From the NCBI GenBank assembly GCA_027574665.1, contig CM050654.1, forward strand, positions 37,033,722-37,097,721: a stretch of DNA of 64,000 bases, given 5' to 3'. Under the pieces are notes generated by a model, which was not told the origin of the DNA, did no database searches, and was given only the letters and a program-made list of their open reading frames with translations. Within the stretch, counting starts at the first letter, position 1, and every line of letters starts with the position of its first letter. This document shows, in pieces, positions 51,641 to 64,000 of this stretch. The translations under genes were made by a program, and so were the position numbers. Source of the DNA: Rhynochetos jubatus. Taxonomy: Eukaryota > Chordata > Aves > Eurypygiformes > Rhynochetidae.

Positions 51641-51807
51641 CCCAAAGAAGTTGTGAGCGCCCCATCCCTGGCTGTCTTCAAGGCCAAGCTGGATGAGGCT
51701 TTGAGCAACCTGGTCTAGTGGAGGGTGTCCCTGCCCATGGCAGGGGGGTTGGAACTAGATGGTCTTTAAGGTCCCTCCCAACCCAAACCATCCTGTGATT
51801 CTATGAT
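51641..51807 (+). mobile_element. CR1 LINE 3' tail fragment
   Basis: A sense fragment starting CCAAAGAAGTTGTGAGCGCC, with AAGGCCAAGCTGGATGAGGC and GGTGTCCCTGCCCATGGCAG, ending CCTGTGATTCTATGAT. It keeps the classic CR1 3' terminal ATTCTATG unit and is the same subfamily as 33681-33857. Confidence 0.92.
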
Positions 51808-54800
51808 ACCCATGATGACTCCAAGTTGATTACATATATATGCACTGAAATGTGTTGTAGGAGGTGTTCCTCCTTGCTTGGTAATACAGCTAGACACAGA
51901 CTGCTTCATATGTGAGTTGTCTAGAAGACTGAACTTACGGCTAGGGTGAGCAGTCAAAAACATTTAAGAAAACAGATTTATTTTTTTCCCCTGATGAACT
52001 TAAAAATACCCAGGCATAGACATAAGATTGGCACCATGTGAAAGAAGAATTTATCTTAAAAGTTATCTTTTGATAATTGTATTTATATTTCACAAAAATA
52101 CAAGAAGATTCATTGTGATCCAGTGACTTATCTTTCAGCCTACCCACGGATATAGTATCACAGACCCCATTGCTTCCAGGATTGTGACTTGACCAGTTGG
52201 TCCCAGAACTGAGACCGCAATCAGACAATGAGCAACCAGGCTGGAAAAAACAGACACATTCGTGTACTTTTAGGAGTTATAGTAATCACTTGTACTTACT
52301 TATACTGTCCTACAGAACATCAGTAAATGCATAGAGCATTTGTATACATTTACAATCGTGTCACTTATAAAAGGAAAAAAATTAGGAAAAGCTCTGATGC
52401 ATCTACTATTAAATTTTGCTGAGGGGGTTCAAACTGTTAAACTGCTCACCTTGCAAACACTACTTAAAATTGATAAACTACAGCCTAGGAAGGTTATTCT
52501 GTGTCTTATCCTCCAGGGTCAATAATTCCATACTTGGAGCCTATTTGGGTTTCCACAGGGTCTATATTTCAGACAGGCACACACCTTGATGTTCCTAAGC
52601 AAATTGATTAATTTCTCCCACACATTTATTGTTCTTATTTCTGAGTACTGCAAGAAAAACTAGCACCTTGTTTAGCACTTAATGGAAAGTTTATCTATTA
52701 AAGATGATGATCTGTAAGAGAAGCAGGTGATCGTTCCAGGTAAGAAGCCTATTTTAGAGGCTACTCCAAACATATTTCTTTTAGGAACAGGAAATTTGAA
52801 GCAATGTAAGGTTTATAGTGACATAACATCTGATGTTATTTTCATTCAACAGAAGTTTTTCTTACACATTGACAGTTACAAGGGTTGTCACCACTTGCAA
52901 AGAAACACGTCCCTCAGGAATTGATGGGATATTTCTTTAACCAGAAATTAGCAACTGAGCAAAATACATAGGTATACAATCTGTTTATATGTAATTCCTG
53001 CTGTTGTTTTTCTTTTCAGCCTCTGCTGTGTTTTCTCAGGGCACCGATGTGTGCTCAGCCCTGTACACAAGCAGAAGGCACTGCAGAAGAGCTTGCAACA
53101 GAAGTAATACGTCGGGGAGATTGGTAATGTTTCTGGCTAGATACAAGAATGTTCTCCCTGAGCTCTGAGCTGATCAAACCCACGTAATTGTATTCATCCT
53201 ACCTTTTGTTGTTGCGCTGGTTAACTTGCACACAGTGCTAATATAGTCACGTAGTTCATAGCTTCAGAATATACATGTAGCGTGCATAGTGTCCCATCCT
53301 CGTGGACAGACTGCTGATGTCCAGAAAAAAACCCCACAGACTGCCTAAATAGTGTGTCCAGAGATGGATAAAAAAACCTGGTAGTGAACACATTGCAGTT
53401 TGGAGTAGAAAAAAGTATTCCAAGATAATTATTCATAATACAATGCCTTCCTCCTAAATCTAGCCCATTTTCTTCACTGCCTAATTGCCAAATTCCCCAA
53501 GAGTCCTATATGCTTAGATGTTATCTTTTAACCCTAACAAGTTGGGTCAGCACTGCGATATCTTTCTATTAAGATACTCTGTGAAAACCAACAGGAACGG
53601 AGGAAGAAAAAAGACAGAAGTCACTCCAAACACGCACGATCAGCAGAAAAGATCAATAGAGAGACAAAAGTTGCTGTGATTCGCAGTGCTAACACTGTAG
53701 TTCTTTGAGGAAAATGTCCCCAGGAACAGGCAAATAATGCAGCCTAAAGCAAAGTGTCTCAAGAGTGATAGAAAAGAAGATGGCTAAGCATAACAGGAAG
53801 GAATTAGGAAAAGTTTGTGTATAATATTAGAAACAACTTATTAAAGAATACAATATCGTCAGATGTGAAACTTCCTAGGGATTATCATGGGACCTTCTAA
53901 AAAAAAACTAAGGAAGAATACTAGGAAGCGTTCAGCGTGAGCAATCCTACATCACAGACATATCCGATAGCTAGTATCCATCTGCTAAAGTAAACGGCAG
54001 AAGAGCAGGGAGGGCTTGAGAGACAGCAAGTGCAGTTTTTTCACAGGTTCATAATGGATGTCTAGGTCCTAAATCTATAACCTGTAAAACCACACTGTAA
54101 GATGCATAACCCAAGAAGTCCTTAAGTTTTAAAAATTCCAATTCCCTTCAGTTTATGTTGGAGCATGGCTTGCTGAGCACCTGAGCTCCTAATCCACGTG
54201 TGAGCTCGCTCAGGATACACCTCTGGGCATTCCTTCATCAATTTCTGTTGAAGGATCCAATCCAGAATGTGGTTTTCACACACCTTTAACTAAGGTCACA
54301 GAAAGAGGAAAAAATGCTTGCAATGATGCTTCCACCACTTCCACACACACAGTTTTGTTTGTTTGGTTGGTTTTTTTTTATCCAATGTCTCCTTGCAGGA
54401 GCAAGTACATCTGGTAGGTGTGAGAGTAAAGCCACTTTCCAGCTCTCACTGAATTTGAACATCATATCCCGCCTCCAAAAAAACCCAAACAAAACAAAAC
54501 CCAAACCCAAATTTGTACTTATTCTCTTTCTTCCTCCAAAAGGTAGATCCAAGCAGCTCTCAGCCCCTTTGAGGGCAGGGACTGAGCACCCTCCTGCAGA
54601 ATACTGTCTACCTTGATAAATATGATACTGTCTTGTGCAATGCAGGCTCACTTTCCCTTCTGCTACCCTAATTAGGGGATAAGTGCTGACTTATTTGCAC
54701 AGAGAATGGAGATATTATCACCTATTTATTCATTAGTCATTAAAAGCTGTTTTACCTTAGGCTTGCCTTAAGTGAAAGAAGGCATCCGTGCAACCCAGAG

Positions 54801-57190
54801 GAAGGCTCTGAAGGTTTAAAAGGAACCTGTGTTAAACTACAGCTCCTTTCTTGTCGGGACCTTGCTAGGAAACTCCCTTCCTTTTGTGTGGGAAGCTTCT
54901 CAGGCACGGTATCCAAACAGCAGGTGTTTAATTCAAAGCTGTGACAGAGATAACTTCTGTACTATTTTTTAATGACTTTGAATTTTCCAGGAATGTAATA
55001 AAATTCCTGGTCACATTTAGTTAAGATGTTATTCTCAAACTGAAAAAATGAGGAAAAAAACCCCTCAATCTTTACTTGTGTAGGTTTTCTTGCCCCAGTA
55101 AAATTGATAACTACTTCTTTTCCAGTTTTATTTTGAAGAGGAGCCTGAGCCAAATAAATTCTACAGTAGCCCACATTTTCATTACAGCCAAGGAAAGATT
55201 AAAATGTCTACTGTAGCTTCTAAGTGTCTACACAATAACAACCAAAACCCTGACATGTGGTCCTGGTGAACTTCTTATTGGGATGTAGGTGTGTTTTGGC
55301 TTTCTGACTCATTCCTGTTTCAAATATTATTTCAGCCCATTTCCTAAGAAAATCAAGCTTCCTATGATGCTGTTACCCATCAGCGGTATGTCAGTCCCAC
55401 TCCAATAACTCCTCAGCTATTCTGTGCACTTCAATTGGATCTGCCAGAGCCGGTGATCTCAAGGATAATTAGATTTCTTTTAAATAACTGTAGGTAAGAC
55501 AGAAATCGGGACATAGGGCACGTATGCATAGTAGAGCAGGCTTTATTAATACCTGCTCACAGGCCAGTTTATCTCAATATTCCCTGAATGCACAGAAGGA
55601 TATTAATATTGCCGGTATAGGACAGGTTAGTTAAATGACTACTGGTTTGTGTTATCAGGACTGTAGTTTTAATATCTAAATAGAGCATAAAGTTGAATCT
55701 CCTTCAGTTACCAGCTTCATTGACATCATTTGAAAATAAATCTAGTAGTTAATCTGAACTGGACAAGACAATCCAATCCATCAAAACCCAAGAAAAATAC
55801 AATACCTATTAATATGGTGAAAAATACAAATATAATCTTGTTATTCCACCAAAAACATAACTGTGCTGTTCACTAAAAGAATACTGCAAACTCACCAGAA
55901 GGCAGATTTCTGCAGAATGTTATTCTTAGTCAATATAAATACAAAGTTGACTATTTTAAATTAATTTCTTCCCCTATTGTTCAACATTAAGTATTAAAAC
56001 CACCAACATTGAACCTTCAAGTCTAAGCAAGCAGAGTAACAGATCCCATCCAATATCCACAAAACAAGGTTTGGTAAGTAAAATGTGGAGTTTAAATTCC
56101 CTAGTCACAGCAGTGTTAGGCTGTCAGTTGCTGATAATGCATAGGTCATGTATATCTGAATAAAAAGATTATGGAGTGAATACCAGAAAATGGATCTGAG
56201 TACGAGGTATGTCATGGTTTTTTCATTCTTAGATTTAGAGCTATTTCATTTATTTTAAATCAAACAGGTCCTAACTCAACAATGAATTTATTCTGCTGTC
56301 AGACACAACTACCTTGGCATTATTTTAAGCTATCTTCAGTTAGGTGCCAGGAACCAGATACTGAGTTTTAGTGAGGAAAAATAAAATAAGAGGCTCAAAG
56401 AATGAGATGGATGACAGTGGTGCTCTCACTTTTTAGGAACTTTAGGGAAAAACATCAGCCATGATTTCACCAGAACTGCTGTTAAAAAAAAAAAGAAACC
56501 TGAGATTTTGGGTTCTAGACAGAAGGAGAGAAAGCGTAAAGAAATAAAAAACCCTTCTGTGCTCCCAGAATGCTAATGTGGTGGAAATGCAGTTTGTTGT
56601 ATCTCTTGGTCTTGATCTAAATTTCACACACCAGAGCTCACTGCCACAGCAAGACCTTGATAGGGAGAGGGTGTCAGAAGGGAAAAATATGCTTTTTAGA
56701 GAAACAGTGCAGTGTCTATAGCATCTGCAGATCTGTAAAACTTTTGCTTTAATAGGGGATATCCACTCAGATTTTGCCTTGTAATAGCTGAGTTAAAAAA
56801 TGGGCAATTTTAAATGGAAACACTCTAGAAGTACAGTAAGGGAGGACTCAAACCGATAAAGCCTTTGGACTGATCTGCTACCAGACTTTGGACAGATAGC
56901 TGAACTGATGACCACTAATAGATTCTGGAAAGGTGGCTCTAACTATTTAATTTGTTTCCTGTGCAAATACACTGTGTTTTGCTTTAAAAAACAAAGCTGA
57001 AGTATTTTTTCTACTGGGCAGCAGAAAGGAAGATATTCTTTTTTACCTAGTTCTGACTACCATACTTTGGATCAAGCAGGCATCTCCAGGAGGAAGAGGA
57101 AAGCGAGGAAGCTGCTGCTTCTCCCAGAGGAACTGAGCGTACTCTGCATGCCAAAAAACTTCAGGAGGATGGAGCAGGGAGGGAGGGAGG

Positions 57191-57221
<31 letters not shown>

Positions 57222-60200
57222 TGGAAAGCAGGCAGAGTAGAGCTTGCAAAAAGGTCCCTGGGGGTCCAAGAGACTTCCTTACAGCAGGGAGCAGTCCCAA
57301 GCCAGGGGAACACAGAGAAGACTGATGGATTTGTCATTCAGCACAGGAAGCTGTACAGTTTGATTCAACATTAACTCAAAAATGGATATTTCCAGTACTG
57401 GAGGACTGATTTGATGACTCTAAACTACACAGCGGCTGAGCAGCGGGATGAAGCAGTCTGGCATACAACGGCAGCTGCATCACAGGATGTGTCCCAACCT
57501 GATAAGGAGTTCAACATCAGTCTTTTCCTTGCCTTGACTGGCCACAGAATTGAAATTGGCCAACGGATAAAATTTATTCTGTTTTAAAAGAAAGCAAGAC
57601 GCAATTTAGTTAGGACTGTTACGTATAAGTGTTTCAATCATCTCATTTAAAGCAGCCCAGGCTAACATACCCGATAACTCTACGGTGGTACTACAGTGAC
57701 AGAGGTAACATTATCTACTACGAATCTTTCCACAAAGCCGATTAGCATTTTGTTAGTTTAATGAGTGGAAAACAACACAGGCGTTAGCCGTCTCCCTGGC
57801 ACACTGTTTGCTCTGAACTGAAAGACTGGGCTTTGCTCCTCCCTTGCTCCACATTGTCACCCCAAAAACATCCCTGTTGCTGGCCAATTAAGATCAGTTT
57901 CAGCAGCTCTTTTAACAGTGCTTTAATCTTAGAAAAAACCCAACCTGTAAGATTGAAGTTTCATCTTTAACTTAAAATATTTTTTCCCCAAGTTTTTATT
58001 TTTTATTGTTTCTGAGAGAGATTTTTATGTGTTTTAAAACCAAAGAGGTTCAAAACTAAAAGCATATTTTAAGAATTCATAAGAGAATAAAGTGCAAGAG
58101 GAGGATTTTGTAATTATCCCCCAATTAAACATTAAAATCGGTGAAATAAGGAGTTTAGCAGCTCACATGTAATAACAACTTTACTGACACATGGGAACAC
58201 ACGTCTACTTGGCCTACAACCAGCAGTCATACAGTTGTTCCTCCTGTATTTAAATCTGCATTTATATCTGGAGGTCACAGACATATTTAGGTTTAAAACT
58301 TGTTTCTCTGGTGTCTCAGCAAGTTTTAGAGGCACTGACTTGTGCCACCATATTTGACTTCCATCCTGGAGTTGGGATGAACCCCAAGAACCAAGGAATA
58401 CGGTGAAGTTTGCATGTGCTCACGTAGACCACAACCTCAAAATGCACCCTCTGACCGCTATTATAAAATAAATATAATTATACTTTGTCCTGAAGTTATA
58501 TTAAAATATATGGTGAAGATATTCAGAAGGTTTTCCCATGTTTTATGTTTTCCTTCTCAAAATGCCACTTAAGGGTAGGGATGAAGCCATTTCTTTATGT
58601 CGTTTGCACATATCTCTTTAGAACAAACCCTGAATTTACTCAGTTCCCAAATACATGGCTCTAAGATGATTAAAACCCACATACAGTTTATTGTATTTTA
58701 AATACGTACTCTTAATTATATATTTTCTTATCTTTTGGAGACAAAAAATACCAAATTATTGTGTTACTGTATTAAAAGTGTAGATATGTTCGAATTTTGA
58801 GGAAAGCATGTGGTACAGCACTAAAATTCAACTTGGAAAAATACGTGCAATGTCACCTTCATAGTCATGGCTGAAAATTCCTATGCAATAAGCCACATTA
58901 ATCAACATATGGTCATTCACCATGGGTGCAAACACATCACAGGAGTCAGCTTCTCCTCTGACAAAGTCCATCCTTGCCTCTGTCTTTGTGTTAAGTGAAA
59001 GAGAGGGTCTATTCTGCTATGCAGAATATTCTCCTGGTCCACTGGAGGTGAAGCTGAAAAACATATCCTGAGGCTCTATTTTGTTATGCTGAGCCAGCCT
59101 TTGTTCCCTCAGTTTCCCAAAATAATGATGGCACACATGTAACTCATCTTGACTATAAAGTACCATGAAGTCTAACTACAGAGCACTATAAACCTACTGT
59201 TCTGTACTTACTCCTGTACTACAATCTCTGAAGGTTTCTTCTTCTGAGAACCACTCAACTGCTTGAAGTAAGGAGAAAATTCAACTTAACCTTGTAGGGT
59301 TGAGGCTGCCAATGCTGGAGCAGCTATAGCTGAAGGATGGAGATGATACTGCTGGCCATGAGACCCTCTAAACCTCACGGAGAATGGCAATTCTCACTTC
59401 GCAAACACACGTAATGAACAGAAGCAATCAGCAGGTGCTTGCAAGGAGGAAAGAGCCAGGTAGTCTGAGAGGAAAAAAAACCCAACCACAAACTTCAAGG
59501 TACCATATTTTACCCTCCTGGGGTGCTAAGTGTTGTGGTCCCCCATCTCCCTTCACTGGATGAAAACAGCAACAGTACCCAGGCCTGCTCATGGCAATCA
59601 CCAGATTCTTGCACTTCTACAACCAAAGAGGTGGACTAGGTCAGAGCTCAAATATTCCTTCTTTGCTTTCCCCTGCTGAGGGGCTGGTTGGAAAAATCCC
59701 ACTTCCAAATTCTCTCCAGAGGGAGGAATAACAGCATTAAGAACCCACCACAGCCTCTCACACGCAGAGCCTGTTGTTATGTTAGGCATATACCTTGTTA
59801 CTGTCGGTCAGTCTGTCCCTCTGCTTCTGCAGTAACTGCTTACTTGCCCACAGAGCTGTTTTATTCCCATCATCTTTCTCCCTCTCTCATATTCACTCCC
59901 TCAGCCCAGTCGCAGTGCTTTTTTTCCCCTTCAGGTCAGCCTCAAGCACAGCCAGCTCCTTCTCCATCAGAACCATTAAAAAGCCCTTAAAACTACATAA
60001 TAAGAGAACAGATATAGAATCACTTCCATGCACAGTGCTTTATTTTCCTAGATAATGGGTACAGTAAGATGAAATCAAGGTTGTGTTAATACCAGTGATG
60101 TATGGTATTAGAAATACCTGGTCATCACCAAAACAAAGCACTATAAAGTCAGGAAATGCTGAACTGATCATTGCTTATAAACATAAACCAAACATGCTGG

Positions 60201-63200
60201 ATCTGGAGAAGCAGAATTAGGGCATTCGAAGTAACCTCAACTCTGCGCTGTAATGACACAACAACTATAATTGGTCCCAATGCACATAAAAACGGATTTT
60301 AGAGACATTAGATTCTTAGTTTTATTTTTTATTTCTCCCTATTCTTTCATTTTCACTTCCCTGCTAATAATAGCTTCTATTACTACCCATCGTTTGGAAC
60401 AAAGAGAAACCTATCTCAAGAACTACAGCTCTTTACCTTAAATTACAGTCAAGTCGTTCAAATTCTGTATTTACAGTAAGCACTGCCATTCCAGGGAGAG
60501 CAGAGCATCATGCCAGCTGTGAAATCTCTGCTGCAAGGACAAAACTACTTAGTCTTAACTGTGGACCCATCTTCATAGCCCTTAATTTGTTTCCTTGAAC
60601 CTCTTTGTTAACTGCAACTGATCTTACAGCAAGTACAGAACACCAGCCCACAAGGAGATTACCTACAGGAAAGGAATTAACGTTATTTTCCAAGTCCTGA
60701 GTCTCAGACCTCATAGGTTTTGTGTGAGATTCAGCCAGAAACTCATCGACCTCCCCATCCCATCTCCTGCTCACCTGGCAGAGTGCTGACAACTTGACAA
60801 CTCCCGTATCTCTGCACAGGATCCATAGCTTTTCCACATACCACGTAAGTGCCTGGCACATGGAGCCTGGGAGCGGGTGACTGTGAGGGCTCCAGCCCAT
60901 GCTCCATGCCATGAGGAGTGCTGCCTGCAGTGCAGACTCCTGGGCTGCAGCCTTTAGGTTGGGGCTCCTCACGGGCTCATTTAATGCAGGGTGTATCCCA
61001 AGTGTGTGGCTCGACGTGCAGGCAGGACCGTGTTGCATGACTCTGCACAGATGCTAACACATTTTCAGTGCTACAATGTACAGTCATAGTTCGTGAAGTA
61101 CAATCCACGAGGAAACAACCGATACGTGGGGTGAATACAGGTAGAGTATCAGGGAAAACCTGCAAGTGTGAAAAGTGCTAAATTTGGGGGAAAGGGACTC
61201 TAAGAGGGTGAAACTAGACTCTCATGGACTTACTTAATAATAGTGATTCTCTGCTGCGAGCCTAGGAGGTCCATCCATTGTTTTCTTTAACTCTGATTGA
61301 CTCTTTATGTAAACAAACTACATAAACTACAGCTACAAACACGGTGTGAAACTGAAAGAATGAAAACTGAATGGGAACAGTGAATGGGGCTGGGGAAGCG
61401 AACACAAGCACATTCAAGATTTAAAGTGAAAGGCCAAAGCTGCCCCAAAATAGGATGTTTGGAAATCAAGTTTAGGATGAATTTGTAATAGTCATGTAAA
61501 CGGAAATTTTCACTTTCCTCTTTTCAAGTTTTGCTAGATTTGGTCTAGTAAAAATTTCAAGGTCAGTATTTTAGCTTTATAATAGCAAAAGAGTTAAAAA
61601 GGTGTGCAAAAATCAGAACTAAAGACAGATTAGCAGAGCAAATGCACTGTCCCGTGAAGCAAGCGCGCACATGCTTCTAAATACTCGCTTATCCCAGCAA
61701 TTTTGTGATAAAAGCAAAAACCTTCTTCCTTTTTCCTCCCTGCATTTGGTTTTGATACATGACAAGTAGGTGTGAAAGACTCAAAGCCCCAGTCTTCCTT
61801 GCCCACCAGAACAGCTCACTCTCTGATGGAGATGCAACCCACACCTATGGAATTACAGCTTTTGTCTAAAACCATTCAGCCTACCACTGATCTTCCCTTA
61901 TTGATGCTATTTACCAGAAGTTCTCAAGAATTTGGCTCAGTACTTGAGCCAAATACAGGTTAACACCTCACCCACAGACCACAGGCTACAAACAGACTTG
62001 CAGTAAGGATTTGAAATAGGATCTATAACCTTTCTGTGACCCAGTCAACCTACAAATAAACTGAAAATCAGTCACCAGTTCCACAGGACCAGGGAAAAAG
62101 ATGGGAAGTAAAGACAAGTTGAGTTTAGCGTTGCATGTTAACCTATGGAAACCAAACCTAGCCCCATCCACCTTAAGACATAACTCCTTATTCAGGATAA
62201 TAAATTCTCAAACTGCTGAAACCAGCATTTGTTGGCCTGTCTTCAACTTCAACCTGCCTGCATTCCTTGGGTTACTTATATGACTTTAGTACACAAGAAT
62301 GAGATGTAGGCTTACAGTGCCTACAGCATAAAGAAAAATATCAAAATAAACCAAATGAAATGTTGGGCCCCATATGTTTCGTGAGAAAGATCTCTCTGAA
62401 ATTAAGAGGGTGGAATTTCATCTGTGCATTTCAAGATGACCAGAGGGAAACATTTACCTTTCTGCAACAGGGTTCAGAGTTTTGCATGGTGCCTATTTCT
62501 GATTCTCACGGCAATGGCACGTTACGCAGACCACGATCGCAAGGCTACAGAGACAAAATTAGAGTAGCCAGGAGGAACATACCTCTGTGCTTCTACGTCT
62601 CACGTGGTGTATATATTGCAAACGAAAATGCAGCTTTACTTCAGTTCTCAAGCTATTTCTGCATATGAAGCAGTCTTGTACTATAGAAAGTTACAAATGT
62701 TCTTTTCAGCTCAAGTTATTAGACTCTTTAAAAAAAAATCTCTAAAATTTTTTGCTTAATTGTCTGACAAATTGTTGTTCATTATAGGTAAAAATTTCTG
62801 CCCTTGGAAAGTCCAAGACAAACATAACCTGTCATTGAATTTCACTCATATCAAATGCTATAGTTGAATCTTGGTGGAGGGAAAAAAAAAATCGTAAAAT
62901 AACATCCTTTGTCTTTTTTCCCTCATTATTTCTCTTCTATACAAACACTACTGTGAAAAAAATTAGCTGCTTTTAAGGGTTTGATTCCGAGGGTTATAAC
63001 ATGTTGACAGCTCTGCCCAATGACAGTGTTAGAAGACAGTTTCTTGATAGGAATGCTGATGCAACTTTAACTATAGGCACTAGAAAATGCTGCTGTAATT
63101 CTGTCTTCATTTCAGGCTGCAAAGATGTAAGAATAACGAAATAGTTAAGGTGGCCAATTACCCTACAGAACCACAGGTCCTCTCTGTACTAAACCTTGCT

Positions 63201-64000
63201 AAGACAAGGGGAAAGTAGTGACTATATGAGCTATCCGCAGCTAAAGCAAACTCTGCTTCTTGATTCACGTGTATACAGGCCTTATTTTTTTTCTTCTCCC
63301 TTTCTTGAAAGAAAGGGTGAAATCTCATACATTTTGAAGACCCTATTAAGCTATTTCAAACAATGGTATGAAACATGACATTGTAGAAGTGCAGTTTAAT
63401 AACATGAAAAGAAAATACTGGATTCTGACAACTTTTTTTTAAACAAGATTTCTTTAAAATGGCAAATAATATTACCAAGGAAGTTGCCCCTCTCCCTTTA
63501 AGGTATTTAAAACTAACTTAACAAAACTCTAGCAGGCATATTGTAAACCATATAATCCTAATACTTCAGTCTTTTCAGTCTCCAACATGTAGAACTCCAT
63601 TATTTATAGAGAGATAACTAACAGGGCATTCAGTAATTATGTGATGATTAAAAAAAGCTCACTGAATAGTAAAGCAAGAGTACTTACTAATGCTGATACA
63701 ATACAACACAACAAGTTTTGGACTTCTTATCAATACCAGCCCAGACATGTACTGACTGTGCATTGCAAATTATTGGTTTGATCTATAAAGACACCATAAG
63801 GCAAACCCGACTGCTAAAATGAACGCATATACACAGAAGCAAGTTAGCACCTTAACCTGACTCAACAGCAGGCTTCCTTACTGTTTAATATACCCAAGCA
63901 TGCAAAGTACTTTAAGAAATATGTATGTGCTCATATTGCATGCATACTGTCACACCTACTAATCAAAATAATAGTCTAGGGATACACTACAAAAATATAT
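51808..64000 (-). other. NXPH2: NXPH2 first intron, to right edge of window
   Basis: AT-rich, almost repeat-free sequence. The exon with the NXPH2 initiator Met and hydrophobic signal peptide, expected on the - strand with a GC-rich surrounding, was looked for and not found; it probably lies beyond 64000. The longest ORF (60508-61038, - strand, 176 codons) has no recognised family. C-punctuated A-runs occur at 54476-54510 and 59469-59485. Confidence 0.6.
57177..57217 (+). repeat. Simple repeat: GGGA units then A27
   Basis: GGGAGGGAGGGAGG runs directly into 27 consecutive A (57191-57217). No retroposed gene body or SINE was recognised on its 5' side, so it is called a plain purine-tract microsatellite. 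Confidence 0.9.

Noticed and set aside
57191-57217. A27 tract considered as the tail of a processed pseudogene or SINE
   Set aside because: No retroposed body or target-site duplication was seen beside it, and the adjoining GGGA repeats suggest a simple purine microsatellite.
60508-61038. 176-codon ORF on the - strand, considered as an NXPH2 exon 1 candidate
   Set aside because: Its start lacks a hydrophobic signal peptide and the sequence has no resemblance to neurexophilin leaders.

Overview
The window is vertebrate nuclear DNA and almost certainly from a bird. Two multi-exon vertebrate genes are recognisable. The interspersed repeats are nearly all CR1 LINE tails carrying the avian-type 3' end (a 'tagaatcacagaatggtttgggttgg' kind of signature on the antisense strand). 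There are no operons, bacterial genes, tRNAs or CRISPR arrays. Which bird it is cannot be told from the sequence alone. Layout: (1) 1-10.6 kb holds the 3' part of SPOPL on the + strand: four coding exons (1630-1752, 4004-4146, 4223-4276, 6376-6520) giving the last 154 residues (end of BTB, 3-box, BACK, nuclear localisation tail), then a long 3' UTR that probably ends at a good poly(A) signal near 10.59 kb. (2) About 10.6-27.9 kb is intergenic. Its right part (20-27.5 kb) is unusually GC- and CpG-rich and is sprinkled with CR1 tails. It has long chance ORFs but no convincing gene, and it contains several AT-rich, homeobox-site-like islands. (3) 27.9-30.5 kb holds the last coding exon of NXPH2 on the - strand (29795-30535, 246 residues, essentially the whole secreted protein without its signal peptide) plus its probable 3' UTR. 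(4) 30.5-64 kb is the large first intron of NXPH2: AT-rich, with a few CR1 copies, one older CR1 reverse-transcriptase fragment, short palindromes and stretches that look like conserved non-coding DNA. The exon with the NXPH2 start codon was not found and probably lies beyond the right edge. The two genes face each other tail to tail, the same neighbourhood as SPOPL and NXPH2 on human chromosome 2q22. They are not functionally linked: SPOPL is a CUL3 ubiquitin-ligase adaptor, and NXPH2 is a secreted ligand of alpha-neurexins. The most interesting element is the 54-nt SPOPL exon. It encodes exactly the 18-residue insertion that distinguishes SPOPL from its paralogue SPOP, is phase-symmetric, and follows a 76-nt intron with a GC (not GT) donor. 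Skipping it would give an SPOP-like BACK domain in frame. No undescribed biological system was found.
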